A DNA stretch of 43,905 bases from CBEULR01 sp965544035 (GTDB lineage: Bacteria; Bacillota; Desulfotomaculia; Desulfotomaculales; Desulforudaceae): positions 1 through 43,905 of the forward strand of contig CBEULR010000017.1 in NCBI GenBank assembly GCA_965544035.1, written 5' to 3'. The position numbers were made by a program, and so were the translations under genes. The notes below the pieces were generated by a model. The model saw only the letters and a list, made by a program, of their open reading frames with translations. It was not told the DNA's origin and made no database searches. Positions 1 through 8,014 of this stretch are shown here, piece after piece; within the stretch, counting starts at the first letter, position 1, and each line of letters begins with the position of its first letter.

Positions 1-64
1 ACAACTCACCACGCAATACCAAGAAACTGAATGAAACTCTGGCCCATTACAAAACGGCCAAGTC

Positions 65-1321
65 TCAAACGGCACCGGCAAGAGTTTGCAGCACACGCCG
101 GGCGCGCTGAATGCGCTTCTCCTGTTCCACCGCGATCCGCGTCAGCTCATCCAGCACGGCCGGGTCTTTCGTGTACCGCTTCACCTGTTCGGGTATGCCC
201 TGCACATAACCGGCCAAACCGGCCAGGGCTTTATCCCGGTCGTCACGCGCGAGAAGCACCTGTACATATCCGGCTCTCTCCTCCGGGCGCGCCCGCACCA
301 TCCCCTGCGCAGCCGTGAATAATTCAGCAGTCCAGGCACGCCACTGTGACAAGGTCAGGCCGGTCTGTTTGCGCAGGGCACCGGCCGCGATCGGCCTGAT
401 AAAAAGCGGCAGGCGCTGGTAACCTTCTTCCAGTAGATCGATAACACCGACCAGATCGCGAAATGTTTCCTCAATCCCCTCGGGGACCGTGACCGGCTCG
501 CCCGGGACCGGTTTCGGTGCCGTCGGCTGATCGGCCCGCCCCAGTTCGGCGATAAGCTCCCGGTCTTCAACTATTGTTCCGTGGTACTCACCGGCCCTGA
601 TCACCAGGTAGACAACTGCTGCCGCCACCACCCCCGGAGGCTTGAGCCGGGCTGGAAAACCCTCGTAGTCCAAACCCGTCCGCCTGGCGAGCTCTCTAAA
701 TGCTTTCCTTCCCCCGGGAGTATCGGTCATCCCCACCGCTAATCCGCACACTCTGATCCCTTCGCGCTCAACCTCCTGCGCCATAGCCGCCGTGAGGGAG
801 GCCAGGCCCGCCTTAGACACCCCGTAGGCACTCATGTGGGCTATCCCCGGGGCATTCATCGCCAGTCCGCACAGGATGTTGACCACCGTTCCCCCGTCTC
901 CCTGCCGAAGGCAGGAACGCAGGGACTTAAACAGTTGGAACGGACCGCGCAGATTCACAGCCATCACCCGCTCCCAGAGAGCGGTATCCGTCTCTTCAAT
1001 ACTCGCCACCGGTGCCAGAGCAGCGTTATTCACCAAGATGTCCACCGTGCCGAAGCTCTTTATCGTCTCCACGGCCAGTTTATAAATGCTGCTCTCCTCA
1101 CCGATGTCCGTCGGAACAAACAGCGCCCGCCGCCCCAGTGTGCGTATCTCCCGGGCCGTCTCAACGCCGCTTTCTTCAATAATCTCCGCCACCACAACAT
1201 CGGCACCCAGCCGGGCCAGGGTAAGCGCGATCTCCCGGCCGAGCCCACGCCCCGCACCGGTGACCACGGCCACCTTTCCGTGCAACGCACCCGACGCCGT
1301 GTCCAACTGCAGTTCAGCCAT
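65..1321 (-). CDS. SDR-family oxidoreductase with long helical C-terminal extension
   Basis: Short-chain dehydrogenase/reductase fold at residues 15-260 of 418: the NAD(P)-binding glycine motif TGAGRGLG at 21-28, NNAA at 98-101, N123, and the Tyr-xxx-Lys pair Y166/K170. The expected catalytic Ser about 13 residues before the Tyr is absent; the local sequence is NILCGL with Cys151. After the SDR core come about 150 residues of charged, helix-prone sequence, not usual for this family. The ATG at 1321 was chosen because GGAGGATC lies just upstream; an in-frame start at 1408 has no such site. The substrate is unknown. The gene follows the sigH terminator and is probably its own unit, with no clear terminator in the 64 bases downstream. 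Confidence 0.85.
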   Translation of the reverse strand: MAELQLDTASGALHGKVAVVTGAGRGLGREIALTLARLGADVVVAEIIEESGVETAREIRTLGRRALFVPTDIGEESSIYKLAVETIKSFGTVDILVNNAALAPVASIEETDTALWERVMAVNLRGPFQLFKSLRSCLRQGDGGTVVNILCGLAMNAPGIAHMSAYGVSKAGLASLTAAMAQEVEREGIRVCGLAVGMTDTPGGRKAFRELARRTGLDYEGFPARLKPPGVVAAAVVYLVIRAGEYHGTIVEDRELIAELGRADQPTAPKPVPGEPVTVPEGIEETFRDLVGVIDLLEEGYQRLPLFIRPIAAGALRKQTGLTLSQWRAWTAELFTAAQGMVRARPEERAGYVQVLLARDDRDKALAGLAGYVQGIPEQVKRYTKDPAVLDELTRIAVEQEKRIQRARRVLQTLAGAV

Positions 1322-1408
1322 CGATGATCCTCCAGCCGCATTTTTGTAATTAGGATATGCACGAGCCTCGTCTATGAGCATAGCCTTACCGTTATCCCAG
1401 GCGTGCAC

Positions 1409-1440
1409 AAAAAAGAATAACAGGCGTTCGGCCTGTTATT
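1409..1440 (-). terminator. Intrinsic terminator of sigH
   Basis: Read on the minus strand, a 10-bp perfect stem (AATAACAGGC paired with GCCTGTTATT, 5-nt loop) is followed by CTTTTTT. It lies 28 bases after the sigH stop codon and separates sigH from the SDR gene. Confidence 0.85.
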
Positions 1441-1467
1441 TCCTTGATAGTCGGTTGATCAACGATA

Positions 1468-2112
1468 TTATGCTTCGCGCCGTTCGAGATACCGTTCGAG
1501 TTTGCGCTTAACCCGCTGCAGCGCGTTATCAATCGACTTCACATGGCGGTCCAGATCCTCGGCGATCTCCTGGTAGGACTTGCCTTCAAGGTATGACATC
1601 AATACCTTCCACTCTAACGAACTAAGCAGTTCGCCGATTTTCTGCTCAATGTCATCGAATTCCTCGCGGCTGATCACGAGTTCTTCGGGATCGGTAATCT
1701 TTGAACCGGAAATGATGTCCAGCAGAGTCCGATCCGAATCTTCATCGTAAATCGGCTTATTCAGAGAAACGTAAGAATTCAGGGGAATGTGCTTCTGCCT
1801 GGTAGCCGTCTTGATGGCCGTAATAATCTGCCGGGTGATACACAGCTCCGCAAAGGCCCGAAAAGACGACAACTTGTCCATCCGAAAGTCACGAATCGCC
1901 TTATACAGCCCGATCATGCCCTCTTGGATGATGTCCTCACGGTCGGCACCGATCAAGAAATAAGACCGGGCCTTTGCACGCACAAAATGCCGGTACTTGT
2001 TGATCAAGTATTCCAGTGCTTCAGTATCGCCTTCACGTGCAAGTCCCACGACTTCCTCGTCGTGTAGAGTGTGATAGCTGGGGGCAATATCGAGCGGAGT
2101 GTTGAGGCTCAA
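1468..2112 (-). CDS. sigH: RNA polymerase sigma-H factor
   Basis: Sigma-70 family factor of 214 aa, the usual length of SigH/Spo0H. Region 2 is visible (YLINKYRHFVRAKARSYF, then DIIQEGMIGLYKAIRDF) and region 4 with a helix-turn-helix (GKSYQEIAEDLDRHVKSIDN). In Firmicutes this factor directs early-sporulation and stationary-phase genes. The start is a TTG at 2112 with GGAGG 7 bases upstream; the in-frame codons further up overlap the promoter and would add a non-homologous tail. The gene is conserved downstream of rlmB and yacP. It has its own sigma-A-like promoter at 2162-2190 and ends in a strong terminator. Confidence 0.93.
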   Translation of the reverse strand: MSLNTPLDIAPSYHTLHDEEVVGLAREGDTEALEYLINKYRHFVRAKARSYFLIGADREDIIQEGMIGLYKAIRDFRMDKLSSFRAFAELCITRQIITAIKTATRQKHIPLNSYVSLNKPIYDEDSDRTLLDIISGSKITDPEELVISREEFDDIEQKIGELLSSLEWKVLMSYLEGKSYQEIAEDLDRHVKSIDNALQRVKRKLERYLERREA

Positions 2113-2161
2113 ATCATCGCCTCCATAGTGTGGAAATACTGCCGGAAACTTTACAAAGATA

Positions 2162-2190
2162 ATTATACCGGCCCCTCCCACGGGAGTCAA
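2162..2190 (-). promoter_or_regulatory. Sigma-A-type promoter of sigH
   Basis: On the minus strand TTGACT and TATAAT are separated by exactly 17 bases. The -10 box is about 50 bases upstream of the sigH TTG start. Confidence 0.85.
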
Positions 2191-2207
2191 GCCATAAAGT
2201 CGTTTGA

Positions 2208-2714
2208 CTATTCACAAAGCTTTTTCCTTCGCCACGCTTCGAGGACCTTGAGGGTATCGGGCCTCAGGCGGTTTTCCAGGTACGCGTCAGCCGGACGATC
2301 CTTCCTGTAGTCCCCGTGCTTCCGCCTCAGGTCACGCACCCGCAGCCAGAACTCCCGCGGGGGCATGCGATAGGCTCCCTGCCCGAAAATCATGCGCTGT
2401 TCGGTCCAGTCCCCGGTGACAACATGTACGGTGGCCTCCCCGGCCAGCCTTTGGACCAGCCGCTCGATGGCATTGTCGGCCGTCTCGCCCTCGGCCGTGT
2501 AGATAACCTCGACCGGGCCGATGTGTTCGGTACGGCCGATTCCGCCGGCCACCTTGTGCGCGTCGAAAACCAGGATTACGAACCAACCGGTCAGCCCGGC
2601 GACATCGGCCAGGATGTCGATCAGCCGCTCCCGGGCGTGGTCCAGCTCTAAAGACTCCAGCTCCGGTGCGTTAAAGATCAAGTTGTAGCCGTCAACAACC
2701 AGGTACTCCTTCAT
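2208..2714 (-). CDS. yacP: NYN-domain ribonuclease, YacP/Rae1 family
   Basis: A 168-aa protein beginning with the NYN/PIN-like signature LVVDGYNLI; further acidic residues (VFDAHK and TAEGETADNAIE) match the YacP family. In Bacillus subtilis YacP (Rae1) enters the ribosomal A site and cuts mRNA; that role is carried over from the family. The start ATG overlaps the rlmB stop codon (ATGA), so the two are translationally coupled. The reading frame stays open 120 bases further upstream, but this lies inside rlmB. Length matches the Bacillus protein (about 170 aa). Confidence 0.9.
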   Translation of the reverse strand: MKEYLVVDGYNLIFNAPELESLELDHARERLIDILADVAGLTGWFVILVFDAHKVAGGIGRTEHIGPVEVIYTAEGETADNAIERLVQRLAGEATVHVVTGDWTEQRMIFGQGAYRMPPREFWLRVRDLRRKHGDYRKDRPADAYLENRLRPDTLKVLEAWRRKKLCE

Positions 2715-3451
2715 TGCGGATAACTGCCCCGTCCTCTTTGGCGCAGAACCTCGTACATCAGCAGTGCCGCGGCCACCGAAGCATTCAGCGAACCGACCCG
2801 GCCGAACATCGGCAGACGAACCAGGAAGTCGCACTCATCGCGCACCACCCTGCCCAAACCTTTGTCCTCTCCGCCGATGACCAGCGCCAGCGGGCCCTTC
2901 ATATCGGCGTCCCAGTAGACTTCTTTCCCTTCCGGATCGGCGCCGGCCACCCAAAGGCCGCGGTCTTTCAAGTAGCGGAGCGTTCGCGCAATGTTGGCCA
3001 CGCGAGCCACAGGAACGTAGCTCACCGCTCCCGCGGAGGCCTTCACCACGGCCGGAGTGATCCCCACCGCCCGCCGGGCCGGAATCACCGCGCCCGTACA
3101 TCCGGCGGCCTCGGCGGTACGCAGAATGGCTCCCAGATTGTGCGGATCCTGGATCCCGTTAAGCACAAGGATCAGCGGAACAGCATCGGCACCCTCCAGC
3201 AGTTCCTCAACCGAAACATAGGCATGCTCGGCGATGAACGCGACCATCCCCTGATGCGCCGCCCCGGACGTAAGGACATCCAGGCGCGCCCGATCGGCTT
3301 CCGACACCGGAACGCCTTCCCGGCGGGCCAGGGCGATTATGTCCCGCCGGATCCGGGGTGCGATGCCCCGGGCCAGCACCAGCTTATTGATCGGCTGTCC
3401 CGCCAGCAGGGCCTCCCTTACGGCATTCCGGCCAAAGATTATTTCACTCAA
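2711..3451 (-). CDS. rlmB: 23S rRNA (guanosine-2'-O-)-methyltransferase RlmB (SpoU family)
   Basis: SpoU/TrmH-class methyltransferase. An N-terminal substrate-binding domain (IIFGRNAVREAL) is followed by the SPOUT knot with its three motifs: NGIQDPHNLGAILRTAEAAG, LVIGGEDKGLG and LPMFGRVGSLNASVAAALLMYE. It methylates a guanosine in the peptidyl-transferase loop of 23S rRNA, by family. The TTG at 3451 is preferred: GGAG lies 8 bases upstream, whereas the GTG codons at 3457-3460 lie directly on the ribosome binding site. About 246 aa, a normal length. It couples to yacP downstream. A MITE-like repeat separates it from thyX. Confidence 0.92.
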   Translation of the reverse strand: MSEIIFGRNAVREALLAGQPINKLVLARGIAPRIRRDIIALARREGVPVSEADRARLDVLTSGAAHQGMVAFIAEHAYVSVEELLEGADAVPLILVLNGIQDPHNLGAILRTAEAAGCTGAVIPARRAVGITPAVVKASAGAVSYVPVARVANIARTLRYLKDRGLWVAGADPEGKEVYWDADMKGPLALVIGGEDKGLGRVVRDECDFLVRLPMFGRVGSLNASVAAALLMYEVLRQRGRGSYPQ

Positions 3452-3516
3452 ACTCACCACTCCGTCGGGTCATCCCTATGAACCAGGATATCCTGCGCTT
3501 AAGGAAATTTGCTGCT

Positions 3517-3769
3517 TGTCAGCCGGGTTTACCCCGGTCTCCAGCTTAGTGATTCGACCATTTCTAAGCTCGGGTTCGGTGTGCGGCGTACCCCTCCTGC
3601 GGATTGTTCACGGGCGCTTTTCACAAGGCGGCCGATCCAGGCGGTCGGCCGCAGAGGAAGTACTGCGGAAGCGTCCGTAAACGTCCTCGCCGGGGGCCGC
3701 ACAGCCCTCACCTTCGCTAAGAATGGTGCCCGAATCACACTAGTCGCCCGGAGGTAAACCCGGATGACA
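3517..3769. repeat. MITE-like, fully self-complementary repeat element (253 bp)
   Basis: Terminal inverted repeats of 17 bases match at 16 positions: TGTCAGCCGGGTTTACC at the left end, and the reverse complement of TGTCATCCGGGTTTACC at the right end (3753-3769). The interior is also an imperfect palindrome: the left arm 3534-3590 resembles the reverse complement of 3700-3752, and the centre holds GCGGCCGA and TCGGCCGC around a short loop near 3640. The whole could fold into one long hairpin. No convincing coding frame is present. It fills most of the gap between thyX and rlmB. Related pieces are at 6768-6796 and 22755-22822. Confidence 0.75.
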
Positions 3770-3788
3770 CAACCCTGCTTTCCTTCTT

Positions 3789-4544
3789 CTACTTCCGACC
3801 TCTGACTTCCGTTTTGCCGTACCTCTGCCGGACTTCCTTCATCTTCCCGCAGTTCAGCTTGCCCTCCGGACAGGGGCCGCGCAGGCAGGCCGGACCGGCA
3901 TCGGCAAAAAAGGCCGGGGCGATTGGCCTCACCAGGAAAAGCATCTGCTCGGCCAGGGCCCGGATCTCCCACTGCGCACGCTCACAGCAGCGCAGAGTAA
4001 AGAAATGCAATAGTTCCCGGGCATTCATCGTTAGCACAAACTTCGTCTCGGCCGCGTTCGGCAGCACAAACCGGGCATCCTCAAAGGCGTCCCGGCTGCC
4101 GCCCAAATCCCGCACCCAACCGTCGTACCATTCCTGGATCTGCGCCATCTGGCGGGCAAACTCCGCCGCCTTTTCCGGACCGAGTTCGGCAATACGCGGC
4201 GGAACGATATAGTCAAAGACACCGTCTTCATTCCGGGCCGCCGTTTCGCCCACATAACGCTGGGACTGAACACTGAAAGAGGCCAACCGGTGTCTGGTGA
4301 TCTGCGCCAGCAGACTGCGGCTGACCCCCTCCACGGCAAAGGTAAATGAGGCATGCTCGATGATGGTGACGTGCCCCATGCCGACCACTTTGCGAATGTA
4401 CGCGGCCGCGTCCTTCTCACGGGCGTCACGCACCAATTCCTCGTTATCCAGACCCGAGTAACACCGTCTCCCGGCGATCGACGCCAGCATCTCCGGCTCG
4501 GCGGTGTGCTGCAGCAACCTAACCCCTAGTTTTCTTTCTCCCAT
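3789..4544 (-). CDS. thyX: FAD-dependent thymidylate synthase ThyX
   Basis: Makes dTMP from dUMP using methylenetetrahydrofolate, NADPH and FAD. The diagnostic RHRxxxxxxxS motif is present at residues 84-94 (RHRLASFSVQS, then QRY). The C-terminus carries CLRGPCPEGKLNCG, a Cys-rich tail common in clostridial ThyX. 251 aa. The ATG at 4544 follows AGAGG by 4 bases and lies 7 bases after the cysS stop, so it is co-transcribed with cysE and cysS. The in-frame start at 4664 would overlap cysS. The last codons fall in a purine-rich stretch of repeated GGAAGT-like words that runs up to the MITE-like repeat. Confidence 0.93.
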   Translation of the reverse strand: MGERKLGVRLLQHTAEPEMLASIAGRRCYSGLDNEELVRDAREKDAAAYIRKVVGMGHVTIIEHASFTFAVEGVSRSLLAQITRHRLASFSVQSQRYVGETAARNEDGVFDYIVPPRIAELGPEKAAEFARQMAQIQEWYDGWVRDLGGSRDAFEDARFVLPNAAETKFVLTMNARELLHFFTLRCCERAQWEIRALAEQMLFLVRPIAPAFFADAGPACLRGPCPEGKLNCGKMKEVRQRYGKTEVRGRK

Positions 4545-4551
4545 AAGACCT

Positions 4552-5985
4552 CTATCCTTTTTTCCAGCGGACGCCCTGCGGGGTGTCTTCCAGAATGATT
4601 CCGATTTTCTTAAGCTCGTCGCGGATCCGGTCGGCGGTAGCAAAGTCCTTCTTCTTGCGGGCATCCTGTCGGATAGCGATGATAAGTTCGATCAGCCGTT
4701 CGGACAGGTCGTCGGATTTTTCCGTCTCATCGATTATTAGTCGCCCGTTTTCCTCTCTAAATATGCCCAGTACGCTGTTGAAAGAGGCGAACAGGGTGCG
4801 TGCCTTTAGCAGCAGTTCTTCATCCGGTTCCGGCGTGCGGTGCACATAACCGTTGATCTCGCTCGCCAGGTCGAACAGCACGGCCTGAGCAAGCGCGGTA
4901 TTGAAGTCGTCGTCCATGGCCGCCTCAAACCGTTTACGCAGCTCCTCCAGCTTTTCCGCAAACTCTGCAGCCGAACCCGCATTCGGGACCGCACGGGCCA
5001 AGGCCTCTTCGAGCAGGACCAGGCAGGTTTTCAGCCGCTCCAGGCCTTTCACGGCAGCGTCCATCTTCTCGGGGTCAAAATCCAGCTGGCTGCGGTAATG
5101 CGTGGAAAGCAGGAACAGGCGCAGGGCACCGCCCGGAAAGGCTTTGACCAGATCACGCACCAGCGAAATGTTCCCGATGGACTTGGACATTTTCTCCTCG
5201 CGGATGGTAATGAATCCGTTGTGCACCCAGTACCGGGCAAAGGTCTTGCCGGTAGCCCCCTCGGACTGGGCGATCTCATTTTCGTGGTGGGGGAAGATCA
5301 GATCGGCGCCCCCTCCGTGGATGTCGAAGGTGTCCCCCAGGTACTTCCGGGACATGGCCGAACACTCGATATGCCATCCCGGCCGGCCCTTGCCCCACGG
5401 GCTGTCCCAAGCCGGTTCCCCCGGTTTGGAGGCCTTCCAGAGGGCAAAGTCCAGCGGATCCCGCTTGCGCTCGTCGACTTCCACCCGGGCGCCGGCCAGC
5501 ATGTCGTCCAAACCTCGTCCGGACAGCTTGCCGTATCCAGGAAAGCTGCGCACCGCGAAGTACACGTCTCCCCCGGGGGTGGCGTAGGCATAGCCCCGGT
5601 CGACCAGCATACCGATCATTTCCACAATCTCCGGAATGTGTTCGGACACCTTTGGATGTACGTCGGCACGCATCACGTGCAGCGCATCGGCGTCGGTGAA
5701 GTATTCATCCACGTATTTCGCCGCCAGCGCGATCGGGTCCATCCCCTCCTCGTGCGCGCGCTTGATGATTTTGTCGTCAACGTCGGTGAAGTTCTGCACA
5801 AAGGTGACGCGGTAGCCCTTGTACAGGAAATAGCGCCGGATGGTATCGAATACGACCAGCGCCCGCGCGTTCCCGAGATGAATAAAGTTATAGGTGGTTG
5901 GGCCGCAGACGTAAATCCGCACCCGGCCCGGTTCCCCCGGGACAAACTCTTCCTTGCGCCTGCTCAGCGTATTGTACAGCTGCAA
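4552..5985 (-). CDS. cysS: Cysteinyl-tRNA synthetase
   Basis: Class I aminoacyl-tRNA synthetase, 477 aa. The HIGH-type motif is at residues 34-40 (FIHLGNA) and KMSKS at 265-269. Zinc and substrate ligands are visible: C27 (CGPT), C208 (ECSAM) and the FPHHENE segment at 231-237. It charges tRNA-Cys with cysteine, which fits its position directly after cysE. The start is TTG at 5985 with GGGAGG 9 bases upstream. The 63-base gap to cysE holds only a purine-rich repeat of GGGAAGT words. The C-terminal helical domain is complete. Confidence 0.96.
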   Translation of the reverse strand: MQLYNTLSRRKEEFVPGEPGRVRIYVCGPTTYNFIHLGNARALVVFDTIRRYFLYKGYRVTFVQNFTDVDDKIIKRAHEEGMDPIALAAKYVDEYFTDADALHVMRADVHPKVSEHIPEIVEMIGMLVDRGYAYATPGGDVYFAVRSFPGYGKLSGRGLDDMLAGARVEVDERKRDPLDFALWKASKPGEPAWDSPWGKGRPGWHIECSAMSRKYLGDTFDIHGGGADLIFPHHENEIAQSEGATGKTFARYWVHNGFITIREEKMSKSIGNISLVRDLVKAFPGGALRLFLLSTHYRSQLDFDPEKMDAAVKGLERLKTCLVLLEEALARAVPNAGSAAEFAEKLEELRKRFEAAMDDDFNTALAQAVLFDLASEINGYVHRTPEPDEELLLKARTLFASFNSVLGIFREENGRLIIDETEKSDDLSERLIELIIAIRQDARKKKDFATADRIRDELKKIGIILEDTPQGVRWKKG

Positions 5986-6048
5986 ACCGAACTACCTCCC
6001 AAATGAGATGTGTGATGTGGGAAGTGGGAAGTGAGAAACAAGAAGCCG

Positions 6049-6705
6049 TCACTCTGAAGATTTCTTGCCGGCTTCGAGTTCCTCGATCTTCTTCTCCAGG
6101 GTTGCAATCTTTTCCTGCAGGATGGTCAGCGCCTCGGCTACAGGGTCGGGCAGCTGGTCATGCCGCAGGTCCATGGTGTTTACCTTCACCCCGTCGCGGC
6201 GCACGATGCGCCCGGGCACACCGACCACGGTGCAGTTCGGCGGAACGGGCTTCAAAACCACCGAGCCGGCGCCGATCTTGGAACCCTCACCAACTTCAAA
6301 GGAACCGAGAATCTTGGCACCGGCACTCACCACCACGTTGTCTCTAATGGTCGGATGGCGTTTCCCCTTCTCTTTGCCGGTACCTCCCAGCGTCACTCCC
6401 TGGTAAAGCGTCACATTGTCACCGATCTCGGTCGTTTCACCGATGATCACACCGCTGCCGTGGTCAATAAAGAAACCTCTTCCGATCTTGGCTCCGGGAT
6501 GGATCTCAATCCCCGTCAGAAAGCGGGAAATGTGCGAGATCAACCGGGCCAGAGTATACAGGCGCTTGCGATAAACCGCATGGGCGATACGGTGCAGGAT
6601 AATGGCGTGCAGGCCCGGATAACAGAGCAGTACCTCCAGCAGGTTCTTGGCCGCCGGATCGCGTTCAAAGACGGCCCTGATGTCCGACCGCAGGGTCTCA
6701 AACAC
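6049..6705 (-). CDS. cysE: Serine O-acetyltransferase
   Basis: First step of cysteine synthesis: serine plus acetyl-CoA gives O-acetylserine. The 218-aa protein has an N-terminal helical part and a left-handed beta-helix of hexapeptide repeats (about residues 65-175) with the conserved DHGSGVIIGE segment at 81-90 carrying the Asp-His pair. The last 35 residues are a charged coiled coil (LQEKIATLEKKIEELEAGKK), an addition seen in some clostridial enzymes. The start is GTG at 6705 with GGGGAGGG 7 bases upstream. A TATAAT box lies at 6832-6837 on the minus strand without a good -35. No complete T-box leader is present. Confidence 0.94.
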   Translation of the reverse strand: MFETLRSDIRAVFERDPAAKNLLEVLLCYPGLHAIILHRIAHAVYRKRLYTLARLISHISRFLTGIEIHPGAKIGRGFFIDHGSGVIIGETTEIGDNVTLYQGVTLGGTGKEKGKRHPTIRDNVVVSAGAKILGSFEVGEGSKIGAGSVVLKPVPPNCTVVGVPGRIVRRDGVKVNTMDLRHDQLPDPVAEALTILQEKIATLEKKIEELEAGKKSSE

Positions 6706-6767
6706 TCCTTATCCCTCCCCGATTCAGACTCCCGCGTCACCCTGACGGGTGACACCTTCAGAGTATC

Positions 6768-6796
6768 GTGTCATCCGGGTTAAACCCGGATGACAC
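6768..6796. repeat. Perfect 29-bp palindrome, solo terminal repeat of the MITE-like family
   Basis: Arms of 14 bases (GTGTCATCCGGGTT) surround a single central A. The arm is the same word as the terminal repeat of the element at 3517-3769, so this is like two ends joined without the interior. It lies in the cysE leader, just downstream of the -10-like box, next to a second small inverted repeat at 6736-6753 (GTCACCC / GGGTGAC). Confidence 0.75.
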
Positions 6797-6853
6797 AGAA
6801 GACGAAGCTATTGCTCTCAAATGCATGGCCTATTATAACACCGGGCCGAAACG

Positions 6854-8014
6854 CTAAACAACTTGCACCAGGGCCACGGCCTGCGCGGCGATGCCCTCTC
6901 CGGTGCCGGTGAAACCGAGTCCCTCGGTGGTTGTCGCCTTGAGATTGACCTGATCCGGGGAGAGTTCCAGTGCGCGGGCAATATTCTCTTGCATTTGGGG
7001 TAGAAACGGGGCCAGGCGCGGCGCCTGGGCGATAACGACGGCATCGATATTCTGAATGCGGAATGAAAGATCACGCAGCAGCTTTCCCACTATGGCCAGC
7101 AGGTTCAGGCTCGACGCTCCGGCATACGCTTGGTCGGTGTCCGGAAAGTGACGCCCGATATCGCCCTGCCCCGACGCCCCCAACAGGGCGTCCATTATGG
7201 CATGGGTCAGCACGTCGGCATCGGAATGCCCCAGCAGGCCCAGTTCAAAGGGGATCCGGACACCGCCCAGAATCAGTTCACGGCCCGGCACCAGCCGGTG
7301 CACATCATAGCCGATACCGGTACGCATGGCAGGACCTCCGATCATCGCTTGTGCAAACAGAAAATCGTCCGGGGTGGTCAGTTTGATGTTGCGGTAGTCT
7401 CCCTGTATCAGCACGACCGGCCGCCCGATGTGCTCAACCAACGAGGTATCATCGGTTCCACCGAAACCGGCTTCCCGGGCTCTGCGGTGGGCCTCCATTA
7501 TCAGGCGGTAGCGGAAGGCCTGCGGCGTCTGTATCAGGCGCAGGGCATCACGGGGCAGGGTGGGGCCGGCGGCATCCTCCTTCCCGGCCTCCCGCACGGT
7601 GTCCTTGGGGACAACGGCCGGAGCGGCCGCCCCGTGCTCAAGAGCGGCGGTCACCAGATCGGACAGCAGCCGCTCATCAATAAAAGGACGCACGGCATCG
7701 TGAATCAGCACCACGTCGCAGGCCGGCAGGGCCTCGAGACCGGTCCGCACCGAATCCTGGCGTTCGGCACCGCCACCCACCACCGACAGCACCTTGCGGA
7801 ACCCAAAACGGGCAACGATGCTCTCCCGCACCCATTCCTCGTCTCCGGGGGGGACCACCAGAACAAGGCCCTCGATGAGGGCCGATTGTTCAAACACATC
7901 CAGCGTATGCACCACAACGGGACGGCCGGCCAGCAGCCGGAATTGTTTCCGCGGGCCTTCGCCCATCCGACTGCTCCGGCCGGCCGCGACTATCACCGCC
8001 AAGGCCTTAGCCAA
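6854..8014 (-). CDS. ispDF: Fused IspD-IspF (MEP cytidylyltransferase / MEcPP synthase)
   Basis: Two non-mevalonate isoprenoid enzymes in one 386-aa chain. IspD, residues 1-225: the nucleotide-binding AAGRSSRMG with K23, and IHDAVRPF at 104-111. IspF, residues 230-386: GYDVHR with metal ligands D237 and H239, GHSDADV, H271, and FPDTD. The joint is short (MIGGPAM) and the IspF part begins with its own ATG codon at residue 230, so internal initiation is possible. Most Firmicutes carry two separate genes. Start TTG at 8014, overlapping the yacL stop by 8 bases, so it is translated with yacL. Confidence 0.94.
   Translation of the reverse strand: MAKALAVIVAAGRSSRMGEGPRKQFRLLAGRPVVVHTLDVFEQSALIEGLVLVVPPGDEEWVRESIVARFGFRKVLSVVGGGAERQDSVRTGLEALPACDVVLIHDAVRPFIDERLLSDLVTAALEHGAAAPAVVPKDTVREAGKEDAAGPTLPRDALRLIQTPQAFRYRLIMEAHRRAREAGFGGTDDTSLVEHIGRPVVLIQGDYRNIKLTTPDDFLFAQAMIGGPAMRTGIGYDVHRLVPGRELILGGVRIPFELGLLGHSDADVLTHAIMDALLGASGQGDIGRHFPDTDQAYAGASSLNLLAIVGKLLRDLSFRIQNIDAVVIAQAPRLAPFLPQMQENIARALELSPDQVNLKATTTEGLGFTGTGEGIAAQAVALVQVV

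Noticed and set aside
3529..3972. 147-codon minus-strand frame across the MITE-like repeat into thyX
   Set aside because: It is made of repeat sequence and the wrong frame of thyX, with no family match.
4840..6006. A 388-codon open frame on the plus strand opposite cysS
   Set aside because: It is antisense to a clear cysteinyl-tRNA synthetase, shows no domain, and is a by-product of GC-rich codons.
6706..6853. T-box leader for cysE-cysS, suggested by minus-strand AGGGTG followed by CGCGGG near 6740
   Set aside because: The core GGTGGNACCGCG is not present and the 148-base gap, partly filled by the palindrome, is short for a complete T-box. At most a relic.
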